This document shows positions 24,666 through 34,204 of a stretch of DNA of 64,000 nucleotides, in pieces. Source of the DNA: Antedon mediterranea (lineage: Eukaryota > Echinodermata > Crinoidea > Comatulida > Antedonidae); NCBI RefSeq assembly GCF_964355755.1, contig NC_092675.1:23228412-23292411 (forward strand), in the 5' to 3' direction. The stretch's first letter is position 1. Each line of letters starts with the position of its first letter. The notes beneath the pieces are model-generated. The model saw nothing but the letters and a program-made list of their open reading frames with translations. It had not been told where the DNA came from and did no database searches. The position numbers were made by a program, and so were the translations under genes.

Positions 24666-25621
24666 CTAAAATGTAAGAGTTGCAATGTTGACTTATTATG
24701 TTTAGTTTAAAGTAGGCCATGGTACACTAAATTTATAAGCATAAACTATTGCATTCATCCATAAACTGCCTACAAGTTTACACGTTTGTTTATTTTATTT
24801 CTTATCGTTTTCGCAGCTGAAGCTGAATTACAATATATTTATATTAAAAGCATTAAAATTGATGATTAAAAAATGGTAAAAATTAAACCACATAGAAACA
24901 TGGTACATACACAATACATTCACGTAAAAAAAGTACAAAAACAAGTAATAAAAGGTTAAAAACTATACACGACTAGTAGTCGTACTGTATATGGTTATTG
25001 AAATAAATAAATAAATTCCATAAGAAACTGAGGTTTTTACTGTATACGGCGAAAATATTGCAAGTGGTGGTCAGCCTAATTATGAGTCTCGATAGCCAAT
25101 TAATTAAACTAAACTAAATATGTTGCATTAATATCGATCTTTTAAAATTCCAGTTGTCAACAATGCGTCTATTAGTAGAAAATGCCTTCTTAATAAGACT
25201 ATGTTTCAACCTAATGCCCTCAAGAGTGATGCTATCCTTAGCAAAATATAAACTAAATAATCTTTAGAAATTTGTTTTTTGAATATGCCATTTAATGGCA
25301 ATTTAATTTGATCAAAATATAAATTACTAACTTGAAAAAAACGTTAATAAACCTGCAAAATGGCATGGCCTATTTAAAGTATGTACAATGTAACAATATA
25401 TTATAAAAAAACTACATTTTTGTTGGCTCTGTTAATAGTGTCAACACCAACTTTCTCCTGAGTAAGATGTAAGACCTAATTAAAAATTTATTAATAATCC
25501 AAACCTATAATGTATGTATACATAGTCTAATATTTTTTTTTTTAAGTGAATATTTCAGTTTTTAAATTTAATTTAAATCAACTGGTTACATGCACTTTAA
25601 ATTACCACCATATTCTAAACA

Positions 25622-26446
25622 AGTAGTGCCAAATCACATGTTCTAATGAATGCCTACATGAAGAAGATTCCGGGTTTAAAAATCCTTTTCAAATATAGTT
25701 CAAATGTTAATAACCATACAATAGGTCATTATTGGACATAATGTGTCATTGGACTCTATAGAAACATGTATGTTCTGAATAATTTGACACTAAAAATAAT
25801 TTCATATCTACAATATTTTCAAAGTTATGCGATTTTATGTAGTGCAAAGTTCAAAGGTCAATAATGTTAGAATCGGCCATTTTTTGCAAAAACATGCCAT
25901 TAGACTAAATATAAATATGTAGTTTCTAAACAGTTTGAGCCATATTGTGTGTCTCTCAGATTAGTGGTTGCTAAGATATGATAAATCAAGGTCAAAGGTC
26001 AATAATGTTAGAATCCGCCATTTTTTGCAAAAACATGCCATTAGACTGGATATAAATGTGTAGTTTATGAACAATTTAAGCCCTAATTTGTATATCTCCG
26101 ATTAGTGGTTGCTGAGATATGATAAATCAAGGTCAAAGGTCAATAATGTTAGAAATAGCACTTCCATTCATTTTTGGACAAACTTTGTCATTAAAGTGAA
26201 TATAAAAACATATGTTCTAATGATTTTGACACCATAATTAAGTATCTGTGACTAGCGGTTTCCAAGATACAGAGTACGTTATTAAAAATGGCGGCCATTT
26301 TTAATTATGCAAATTAGGCTACTTCCTGTTGTCGAAAAATGTCCTAACGTTGATAAATGTGTTCAGTATGGTCTAAAGAACACATTTCATCAAAAAAACC
26401 TTTTCTTGCAATTTGTGTGAGTTAAAAGTCTAAATCCCATGGACTA
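25622..26446 (-). repeat. Element A right terminal inverted repeat
   Basis: Inverted copy of the left TIR. Holds AGGTCAAAGGTCA at 25989-26001 and 26130-26142, and a one-mismatch copy at 25848-25860. The two perfect copies are preceded by TCA, giving TCAAGGTCAAAGGTCA. Confidence 0.9.
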
Positions 26447-26640
26447 TAGGGCGAAGTGACAGTACTACTAGCTTGACTACACACTGCACTAAACTTATCC
26501 AGGGCCGCGTGTATATGAATACGGACACTCCTAACTTGGCACCAAAAACATGGTTACACAGGTACTGTGATACGAGGGGGTGACAGAAGTGCCCTGGTAT
26601 TCCGGCTTTGCCCAGGTATTAAAATACGAGAATATACGAG
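26447..26640 (-). pseudogene. Upstream part of the same non-LTR remnant, beyond element A
   Basis: If element A and one copy of its 3-bp duplication are removed, the minus-strand frame here runs without a stop into the endonuclease frame left of 23836. That supports one retrotransposon body split by the insertion. Only this junction is diagnostic; the rest is weak. Confidence 0.5.
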
Positions 26641-27156
26641 TGTTTGATTCTTTAATCCTCTCCAGATTTTGTGAGAATGGGTTAAAAACTTTTTTGTTTT
26701 GTTTTTTTGTAGGCCTTATATGGAAGACTGGCTGAAAAGGTATCCAATTTTAAGATTGCGGTGATGCAGGCACATACAGGACCGACCATAAAACCCAATA
26801 AAAGGTAAAGTAAATAGGTTAAAATAGGTTCGCCAATGCATTATTTTTTGTGTTATTATAAGTGAAAATTTGTATTGACCAATCCACTCACTTTGTGGCG
26901 ATGTCATAGGCATATAATATACAATACAAACTAGAAGTCATTGTTTAACTCCAGTAGAACACAGGTTATATTATAGAGTTTTACCATTGAGATGCACCAC
27001 ATGATATGGTTGTATCCTATCGACTAAATAAAGTTAGAGTGCAGTTTGAAGTAACACCTCTACACGGATATCAGGAAATTATCCCATTATGACACATTTC
27101 ATCACCTTTCACTAGTAAGAAATAAATGTTGACTTACTTATTGTACTCTAATTTTC
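26640..27156. other. Upstream region of the PAQR gene
   Basis: No coding frame. A splice-acceptor-like TCTAATTTTCAG ends near 27158, which would place a 5'-UTR intron here and start the last exon about 67 bp before the PAQR start codon. Confidence 0.4.
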
Positions 27157-27224
27157 AGATTCGCCTTTCTACATAGACAGCCAGTTTACAGCAGCATTCT
27201 ACAGTACACCTACCAAGAAACAAA

Positions 27225-28235
27225 ATGTGGTTTATAGACACGTCATTATCAGATTGGTTAAAGCACAAAGAAGATCTTCAAACAGTGCAACAAGTTCCTA
27301 AAATATTTCGTGAACCGTACATCCAGTTTGGCTACCGTCGCCCTGACCAACCCCTACTCTACTATTTTAAAAGCCTGTTTCAGTTTCATAACGAGACATT
27401 AAATGTATGGACACATGGCATAGGGTGTATTTTTATCCTTTGCAAGTCCATACATTACTGTCAACACCTTGACATTACAGACCAATTTGCTCAAATATTT
27501 TGTTTGTTTTGTTTTGCTAGCTTTGTGTATCTGTTCTTGAGTATGTTAGCACATCTGCTTCACTCTCACTCATATTTAATGCATTATGTGAGTTTTTATT
27601 TTGATTACATGGGTATAAGTATATATGGGCTTGGTGGAGGTATAGGTTATTTTTATCTTACTTCAGATCCTGAGTTTTTAAGTTACTTAAAAAATGTTTA
27701 CATGCCACTTAATTGGACCTTTGCATACTTACTATGTGCATGTTGTACTTATGCTAAATATCGTTACGAACGTCCATACCCACCAATGCGTAAAGTATGG
27801 CAGATGTTACCTGCTGCGTCTGGATACCTGACAGCTGTTTCCCCCTTCCTTGTACATCGCTTACCCTACGGGCTAATACATCGGTCATTTAATGAGGCTG
27901 ATAGTCTTCATGTTGCTCAGATATGTCTCTTTATCATTGCTTCATTTTTCTTTTCTGTGCCGTATCCTCAGAAATTGATACCAGGGAAATTTGATATCTT
28001 AGGGCATAGTCATCAGTTATTTCATGTGTTTGTTGCTGGCTCGACATCTTGTCTTATGGATGCATTATTTCTTGATTTTAAATCTAGGAGGGAGGTTTAC
28101 TCAAATTTTCATCAACCCACGCTGTTTGATATATTCGGATACATGCTAGCTCTCATTGCAGCTGACATTGTAACCATCTGGATTTTTAGAGAACTCACAA
28201 AACGTAAAATACAGAAAGAAAAAAAGCATTGGTGA
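27225..28235 (+). CDS. Class II PAQR, membrane progestin receptor-like (intronless)
   Basis: A 336-aa uninterrupted frame with start context AAAATGT and stop TGA. It has the progestin and adipoQ receptor layout. The N-terminal VPKIFREPYIQFGYR box and NETLNVWTH (motif A: E57, N60, H64) come first. S106/H110 (SMLAH), D127 (FDYMG) and H263/H267 (GHSHQLFH) are the residues expected to form the buried zinc site. About seven hydrophobic segments lie near residues 64-78, 90-108, 121-145, 163-177, 195-212, 229-245 and 300-321; NWTFAYLLCACCTYAKYRYERPYP is typical of mPR alpha/beta/gamma (PAQR7/8/5). Length fits the family. Predicted plasma-membrane steroid-responsive receptor; ligand is inference. A single coding exon also occurs in vertebrate mPR genes. 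The C-terminus is lysine-rich (KRKIQKEKKHW). Confidence 0.93.
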   Translation: MWFIDTSLSDWLKHKEDLQTVQQVPKIFREPYIQFGYRRPDQPLLYYFKSLFQFHNETLNVWTHGIGCIFILCKSIHYCQHLDITDQFAQIFCLFCFASFVYLFLSMLAHLLHSHSYLMHYVSFYFDYMGISIYGLGGGIGYFYLTSDPEFLSYLKNVYMPLNWTFAYLLCACCTYAKYRYERPYPPMRKVWQMLPAASGYLTAVSPFLVHRLPYGLIHRSFNEADSLHVAQICLFIIASFFFSVPYPQKLIPGKFDILGHSHQLFHVFVAGSTSCLMDALFLDFKSRREVYSNFHQPTLFDIFGYMLALIAADIVTIWIFRELTKRKIQKEKKHW

Positions 28236-28260
28236 ATCTGTATACAGAAAAAAAAGTACA

Positions 28261-28266
28261 AATAAA
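28261..28266 (+). terminator. Polyadenylation signal of the PAQR gene
   Basis: AATAAA 25 bp after the stop codon, on the gene's strand. Confidence 0.6.
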
Positions 28267-28299
28267 ACATTTAATTAATCTCATTTCAGTGTTCACTAT

Positions 28300-29215
28300 T
28301 CAAATTGGCACCATTAAACCATCATTCACTTACAAGAACTTTATAACACCAGATATTTTTTTTTCTTTTTTTAATATCCAACCAATTAATAGGTCATGAT
28401 CACAGGAAACCTGCAATATGTCCCCTGGACAGGGATGTCTCAAATGAGTTTTACTGTGACACACCAAAAAATTCCCTCCCAGTATTGTGTGTGATGTGAA
28501 AAACATTTAAAACTAGTTTACATGTATTTTTTATGTTTAACCTTTCCTGATTTATTATATGTTAGTAGATTTAGTAGAACATAAAAATGTTTTATAAGTG
28601 TTTAAGAATTATTGGTACAAACAATGTGTAATAACCACTTGCAATAGTTAAATGTCATTCACACTATAATCAAGGCTGTATCATAATCATTTCTTTGTTT
28701 GAAGCCTGAACGAACACTAAATAAATCACATAATGTATTTTAGTTTACCTTTTGTGTTCATCTTTTTTTATTAAGCAATATGCAGTTAGATTGCAATATT
28801 TTTTTTATACTAAAGAATTAAAATATGTACTTACAAGTACCAAGTACTTTTGGGTTTAAAAATACAACTTCACAATTTACAAACTTATCATTTATAAGAA
28901 AAAAAACAATCAGGCAAATACAGTATATCCATACTGTACTAAAATAATATTTTGTATTAAAATCCATTACAAAGTAATTAAGTGTAAGTAAGTGTATTGA
29001 ACACCATACCATTATTAGATGATTGTGAAAGTGCAAGTGAGCATTTATCCCAACTTTGTTGAATGGTTTTGGTTTCATTACATGCTTTAAAAAATATTTA
29101 ATTTTGAGTTCAAGCAACTTTGATTTGGACTTGGCAATGTAAAATATAGGATAGAATGTTTATTTATCATGTTTGTAAAATTTAGCAAATTATGCAATAA
29201 TAATTATGTAACAAA
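28300..29215. other. Intergenic stretch; nothing recognised
   Basis: AT-rich and noncoding. A 99-codon minus-strand frame (29117-28818) has no protein-like features. Confidence 0.5.
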
Positions 29216-29220
29216 ACAAA

Positions 29221-29340
29221 TTTGATGTGCCCATATATGCACATGATGTCATATCACTACCATTTTTAGGCATATCACTACCATATTTGGGCACATCACA
29301 CTTTTTTTGTCAGACTAGTTTGATAGTGTAGACAGAGCTT
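29221..29340. mobile_element. MITE fragment with GACAGAGCTT end (copy 1)
   Basis: Ends GATAGTGTAGACAGAGCTT and contains repeated CATATCACTACCAT / GGGCACATCACA blocks, like the complete copy at 39769-39918. The other inverted end is missing. Confidence 0.6.
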
Positions 29341-29464
29341 AAGAAAAAATGTTACAATAGTATCAATGTCCATTTCAACTAAATTCTTGTATCATTTAAA
29401 CCCTTTCACATTGACCAAATTGGTAATTTACACAATAGTAAACTTTTTCTGGAATCTCAGAAAC

Positions 29465-30535
29465 TAGTCCAGTCAATCTACCGATAGACCCAAAACAAAT
29501 TGCAATAGTTTCCGAACCTTTTTTATTTGATTCTATATGTTCCCGGAAGGAACATTTCCAAAATCTACCAAAATCGGTTCAGTGGAACATACTTTTTTAA
29601 GGGGTCAAGAGGTCATGAGGGTCAAATTATATATTTGTATATCTCAGTAACCGCTTGGCCGAACTTGGTAATTTTGGTGTCAAACAATTCAGAAGACCCA
29701 TATTTATATTCACTCTAATGAAAGTTTTTTATAAAAAATGACCGGAATCCATGTTTTTGACCTTTGACCTATTATTTTGGCATATTCATATCTCGGTAAC
29801 CACTGGGCGTAAACAAGCGTTTTTGGTGTCAAAATACCCAGGTCTATTTTTATATTCACTCTAATGAAAACGTTTTGTGTATTATGACTAGACGACATCA
29901 TTTTGACCTTTGACATATATTCATTATTTTATATTATTTCACTAATTAAATTTTTTGTATCTCGGTGACCAATAGGCGTAACTTCGTAATTTTTGTGTTA
30001 ATCAATTCAGAAGACCCTTATTTATATTCACTCTAATAAAACTTTTTACAAAAAAATGACCGGAAACTACTCTTTTGACCTTTGACCTATTATATTGGTA
30101 TATTCATATCTTTGTAACCAATGGGCGTAGATGAGCATTTTTTGTGTTAAAATATTCAAAAGGTCTATGTTTATATTCACTCTAATGAAAAAGTGTTGTG
30201 TGGTATGACCGGAAGTCATCGTTTTGACCGTTAACATATATTCTTTATTTCATATCTCACTAAATATATTTTTTGTATCTCGGTGACCAATAAGCGTAAC
30301 TTTTGTGTTAAACAATTCAGAAGAACCATATTTATTTACTCTAATGAAACTATTTTTACAGAAAATGACCGGAAGCTTTCAACTATTATATTTATATATT
30401 TGTATCTTTGTGAACTATGGGTTTAGATGCGCATTTTTTGTGTCAAACAACTCAGAAGGATATCCACTCTAATAAAAAATGTCTGTGTATATAGTCAATG
30501 CGAAAGTAATTATTTTGACCTTTGATATCTATCAG
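29465..30535 (+). repeat. Element B left TIR, modular
   Basis: Diverged direct modules. Perfect DR1-type TGACCTTTGACCT at 29758-29770 and 30076-30088; a degenerate one at 29904-29916. It has more modules than the right TIR. Confidence 0.8.
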
Positions 30536-30605
30536 GAAAACGTTTAGTAATTGGGGCAATATATTGGTGTTATAGTTCTTCATAGATCTGCACCCAAGAT
30601 AACAT

Positions 30606-32600
30606 TTAACTATTCATTATTCTGTTTATATTTACTCTAAAAACACACAAAACAGAAAAATATCCAAATAGGCCTGGTTGAGAATATTTACCAATCGTCT
30701 GATTTTGCAAACCCATTGTTGAATCTTCAGAATCGGTATCTTCATTATTATCTAGTGAAATGTTTGCGCATACACCTCGACACTCACTACATGCCATGGA
30801 GCAATCTAATCCATTGTTCCTACAGCTGCATTTCATATTATAGCAGCCTGTTTTGCATTTGCATCTTATGATTTGTATGAGCGATTGTGGTGCTGGGGGG
30901 TTGTCCGCCAAATATGGTATCATCCTGCCTTGGCTGATCTTCCATCCATATTTATCTGGAGGTACATTTTCTTCATTTCCAAGCCAAACTTGAACTTGTT
31001 GGTACACCCTTAGACTATGATACTTTGCCGCTGATGCCGTTGGGGGTAAAGAACGTGGATGAACTGCTTTAGTACTGCATGCAGTCTTTTCATGAAATTT
31101 ACGAAACCTCAATTCATCTAGGTTTTCATTATCGCTGCTACCATCAAAGATAAAATGGCGTTATTACCCGCTGCAATTACCTCCTGTCTGTTTGCCTTAC
31201 AAGTCATAAACACTTTGGCTTGTTCAGAAAAGAAACAGTCACTTCTTACTTTAGTTACTGCTTTGATTTTCCCAATACCAAAAAATCGCGATGTCGTGTC
31301 ACATCCAAGGAACGCGTGACAAAATAGGATATATTTACAAACATCGCTGCCAAGGTCAAGTCTTGTTGCCGCAATGTTCCAACATCGTTGCACCTTTTTA
31401 GTTTCTTTCCTTTGGTTTGGCTTGAACCATACGTTATGTTTGGTGTGACCACCATGGTGGATAAGGAGGACTAGGATGTCTGTATCATCTGCGATGACAA
31501 CTGTGCCTATTTGTTCTGCACAGGACAGAGCCATCTTCGACACAAGATAGTCAGCGTCAGCTTCTGCGTGGTGAACAGTACAACCTTCTTTTTCAAGACT
31601 ATTTCCCCAAAATCTTAATGAATCTTTGTTTGTTTTGAACGTTTGACAGAAATTCTTCTTTTTTTGGTTTGTAAGGTCATAGATTGGTCAAAGTGTACAG
31701 CTACACCACCACCACCACTTCTCCTTGTATGTGTACAGTCTTTTGTACTTAGTGAGTTATCGTACCCATCAAAACCAACAATGGGTTTTCCATATTTGTG
31801 AGAAACATATTTAGTGTATACTCTCATAATGTCACCCCATGAAGCCCCTCTTGTCCATGGAATTTTATGAAGTAGTGCTCCTCCATCTAAGACGTACTGA
31901 ATTTGATCAGGAGGTTCTGGAGCAACCTCGATTGCTGTTGACCACAAACTATCAGCTAAACTAGCTTTATTTGCAGACCTCATCATATCTGGTGATTCAA
32001 ACAATCTAAATATATCTGATACATTATCGCATCTTGTGCCGGCAGTTACAAGTCGTTGAAATAGAAGTAAAGGATCTACATTGACCACATCATCTTTTAT
32101 CTTCAATGCGCTTTTAGAGTTCATTGTAATGGATTGGCTCTTTTTCAGAAATGTGTAGTCGGCGACCTTTTGGTTTGTCATTGATTGCACAATTTGTTGA
32201 CCTACATGCTTGGCATTGTCACAGTCTACATTGATATGTGCCGTCACTCCAGTTGCAATGTTTGTCTGTGATTTTGTACTGTCTGTATTGAATGGATTTC
32301 GCTGTGTCAGATACCTTGATATGTCTTGTACATCACTGAGGTCCTTCATCTTTCTGGCATATGTTGTTTCTTTATGTTGTTCACTGGTAGTATACGAAAT
32401 GTTAGTGAACTCTTGCATTGAATGATTGATCGTGGCGCAGACTGGAGTTGAAAGGACCCAGACAAGTCGTTGAATTTCTGTTAATCCTCGCCCTCTTGTT
32501 AGACCTCCTCTTGTTTTTATGCTACCGTACGCATAAGACACTGTTCTGTGGCAAGATCAGTTGATATTCCAGCCCAACGTCTGTCAGATCGCCGCACTTA
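30606..32600 (-). pseudogene. FEN1/XPG-type nuclease with C-terminal Cys-rich domain, frameshifted
   Basis: Coding order on the minus strand: a short frame near 32600-32540 (RRSDRRWAGISTDLATEQ), then 32541-31615, then a frame running through 31543-31118, then 31112-30606. Breaks lie near 32530, in an A-run near 31660 and near 31140. All seven FEN1-type acidic positions are present: D in YVLDGGALL (~31887), D in IVGFDGYDN (~31770), E and D in HAEADADY (~31564, 31558), two D in VIADDTDIL (~31486, 31480) and D in AFLGCDTTSRFFGIG (~31300). The last motif matches the GCD...GIG helix-hairpin region of FEN1. The C-terminus has nine cysteines in CKC-x3-C-x4-CSC-x6-C spacing (30863-30768). I recognise the protein as a family common in invertebrate genomes. 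Expected role: strand cleavage during transposition. This copy looks dead. Confidence 0.82.
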
Positions 32601-32649
32601 TTATTTGGTCAAATTTAAAATGTTATACTCGAGACTCGAGATTTATTCA

Positions 32650-33390
32650 TGACACGACTAGAAAATGTTAACGGTCAAAATAATGATTTTCGTTTATATT
32701 GTACATTTGCATTTGTTTTCATTAGAGTAAATATAAACAAATATACTGGAATAATAGGTCAAAGGTCAAAAACATAGTTTCTATCCATTTTTTAAAAAAC
32801 GTTTTCATTATAGTGAATATAAATATGAGTCTTCTGAATCTTTTGACACAAAATTGACGAAGTTGTGCTTAGTGGTTACTGAGATATAACAAATGTATTT
32901 ACTGAGAACTCTAAAATAATGAATATGTGTCAAAGGTCAAAATAAGTCATTTTACACGAATCTTTTCCATTAGAACTAATATAAACATTGACCTTCTGAG
33001 TAGTTTGACGCAAATAACGCTCATCTACGCCCACTGGTTACTAAGATACGAATATACGAAAATATACAATAAAATAGGTCAAAGGTCAAAAACATGCTTT
33101 CCCGTAATTTTTGGCAAAAAGGTTTCATTAGAGTACATATAAATATGGGTCTTCTGAATAGTTTGACACCAAAATTAACATGCTACGCCTAGTAGTTTTC
33201 AAAATAGAAAAATGTGTAATTTGACCCCTATGACCTTAAAACCCCTTAAAAAGTATGTTCCACTGAACCGATTTTGGTAGATTTTGGAAATGATCTTCCC
33301 AGATGCTTATAGAATCAAATAAAAAAGGTTTGGAAACTATTGAAATTTGTTTTGGGTTACGCCCTTTTTTGTCATAGATTGACTGGACTA
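32650..33390 (-). repeat. Element B right TIR, modular
   Basis: Inverted relative of the left TIR. AGGTCAAAGGTCA at 32756-32768 and 33076-33088; a degenerate copy near 32930. The outermost ~150 bp match the left end closely. Confidence 0.8.
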
Positions 33391-33393
33391 AAC

Positions 33394-33950
33394 ACCGGAC
33401 ATACTGTACAAGAATTACCTAATTTCTGATTTATTCCAAAGATCTAAAAAACCATGATTTGTTGGAATTCAATGTCGTGTGTCAGTATGCATGTTTAATT
33501 TAAGTAGAGGCTGAACAAACAGTGGCTTATATACAATGGTGTGTGCGCTTTTGTATTTTGTATGCAATAATAAATAATATATACAGACAGTAATAATAAA
33601 AATGCATTTTTGGTGTATTATAAAAATATTGTTTCTTCAACAAATACTAAATGTATTTGCCGTATTTCTGCTTTAAATAAAGCAGAAAGTACTTTATTTA
33701 CTTCGTAATTGTTAAATAGGTTCAAAGAAAAAGACCATGCATAACATGAATATAAAATTTTGTTAAGACTTGAAGTAGGCTTTACTTGTAAAGAGTCTTT
33801 ATTAATGGACCATTGCAATACTGCAGTCGAACCTACTGCGGTATAGCAATGGTCTATAATAAAGAATACTTGTTACATCACAAGTTATAGTCAGTGAAGT
33901 GCTAATACCGTGTATAGACTGCTTATAGCGAATAAAATAGCATCTCAATG
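33394..33950. other. Intergenic stretch; nothing recognised
   Basis: AT-rich and noncoding between element B and the Harbinger-derived gene. Confidence 0.5.
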
Positions 33951-33954
33951 TTTA

Positions 33955-34080
33955 ATTTTCACGACGCTTTTGTGGATATGCGCCAATTGTTTTACGTGAT
34001 ATGCGTGCATAGCTGTATGGTGCGTCATGAAGACGAAAAGTCGCTAATGAACTAAAGCCGGAGCAGGTGTAAAATACAAC
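33955..34080. repeat. Diverged partial copy of the MITE at 35073-35226
   Basis: Shares GCATAGC, GCGTC-TGAA-ACGAA and CCGG-GCAGGTGT blocks in the same order as the right half of that MITE. Confidence 0.4.
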
Positions 34081-34204
34081 GTTGAATAAATAATTGTTTA
34101 TATTTAAATGATGCACATTCATGAACCTTGTTTTTCGCATAAACTGCACCAGGATTAAATTGGAATTGAGCTCCACAAAATAATTTGTATTGGAAGCCAT
34201 AAAA

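Larger units (their letters stand above)
23836..26446. mobile_element. Element A: long-TIR DNA transposon, nonautonomous relative of element B
   Basis: 2611 bp, beginning TAGTCCATGGGATTTAG and ending with its complement, flanked by the exact 3-bp duplication TAG (23833-23835, 26447-26449). TIRs of roughly 820 bp run inward to about 24665 and from about 25622. They contain direct subrepeats with a 141-bp period, each with TGACCTTTGACC and the block ATATTTATATTTAGTCTAATG. The ~950-bp centre is AT-rich with no protein-like frame. The TAGTCCA terminus, 3-bp duplication and module layout match element B, so it is probably mobilised by a B-type enzyme. Inserted into a non-LTR retrotransposon remnant. 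Confidence 0.88.
29465..33390 (-). mobile_element. Element B: long-TIR DNA transposon encoding a FEN1/XPG-type nuclease (Academ-like)
   Basis: 3926 bp, with termini TAGTCCAGTCAATCTA and complement, flanked by the 3-bp duplication AAC (29462-29464, 33391-33393). The left TIR region reaches about 30535 and the right begins about 32650. Both consist of diverged ~145-170-bp modules ordered as TGACCTTTGACC, TATCTCGGTAACCA, TTGGTGTCAAA, TTCAGAAGACCC, TATATTCACTCTAATG and AAAATGACCGGA. Between them the minus strand encodes a decayed nuclease gene (about 32600-30606). The 3-bp duplication, XPG/FEN nuclease and C-terminal Cys-rich finger fit the Academ superfamily as I recall it from Repbase descriptions; that label is from memory and needs a search. 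Shares terminus and module plan with element A. Confidence 0.85.

Noticed and set aside
28818-29117. 99-codon minus-strand frame
   Set aside because: AT-rich random-looking composition with no domain, splice or codon-use support.
23836-33390. Direct claim that the PAQR gene is hormone-regulated through the transposon DR1 motifs
   Set aside because: The motifs are real but there is no functional evidence; kept only as a testable hypothesis.
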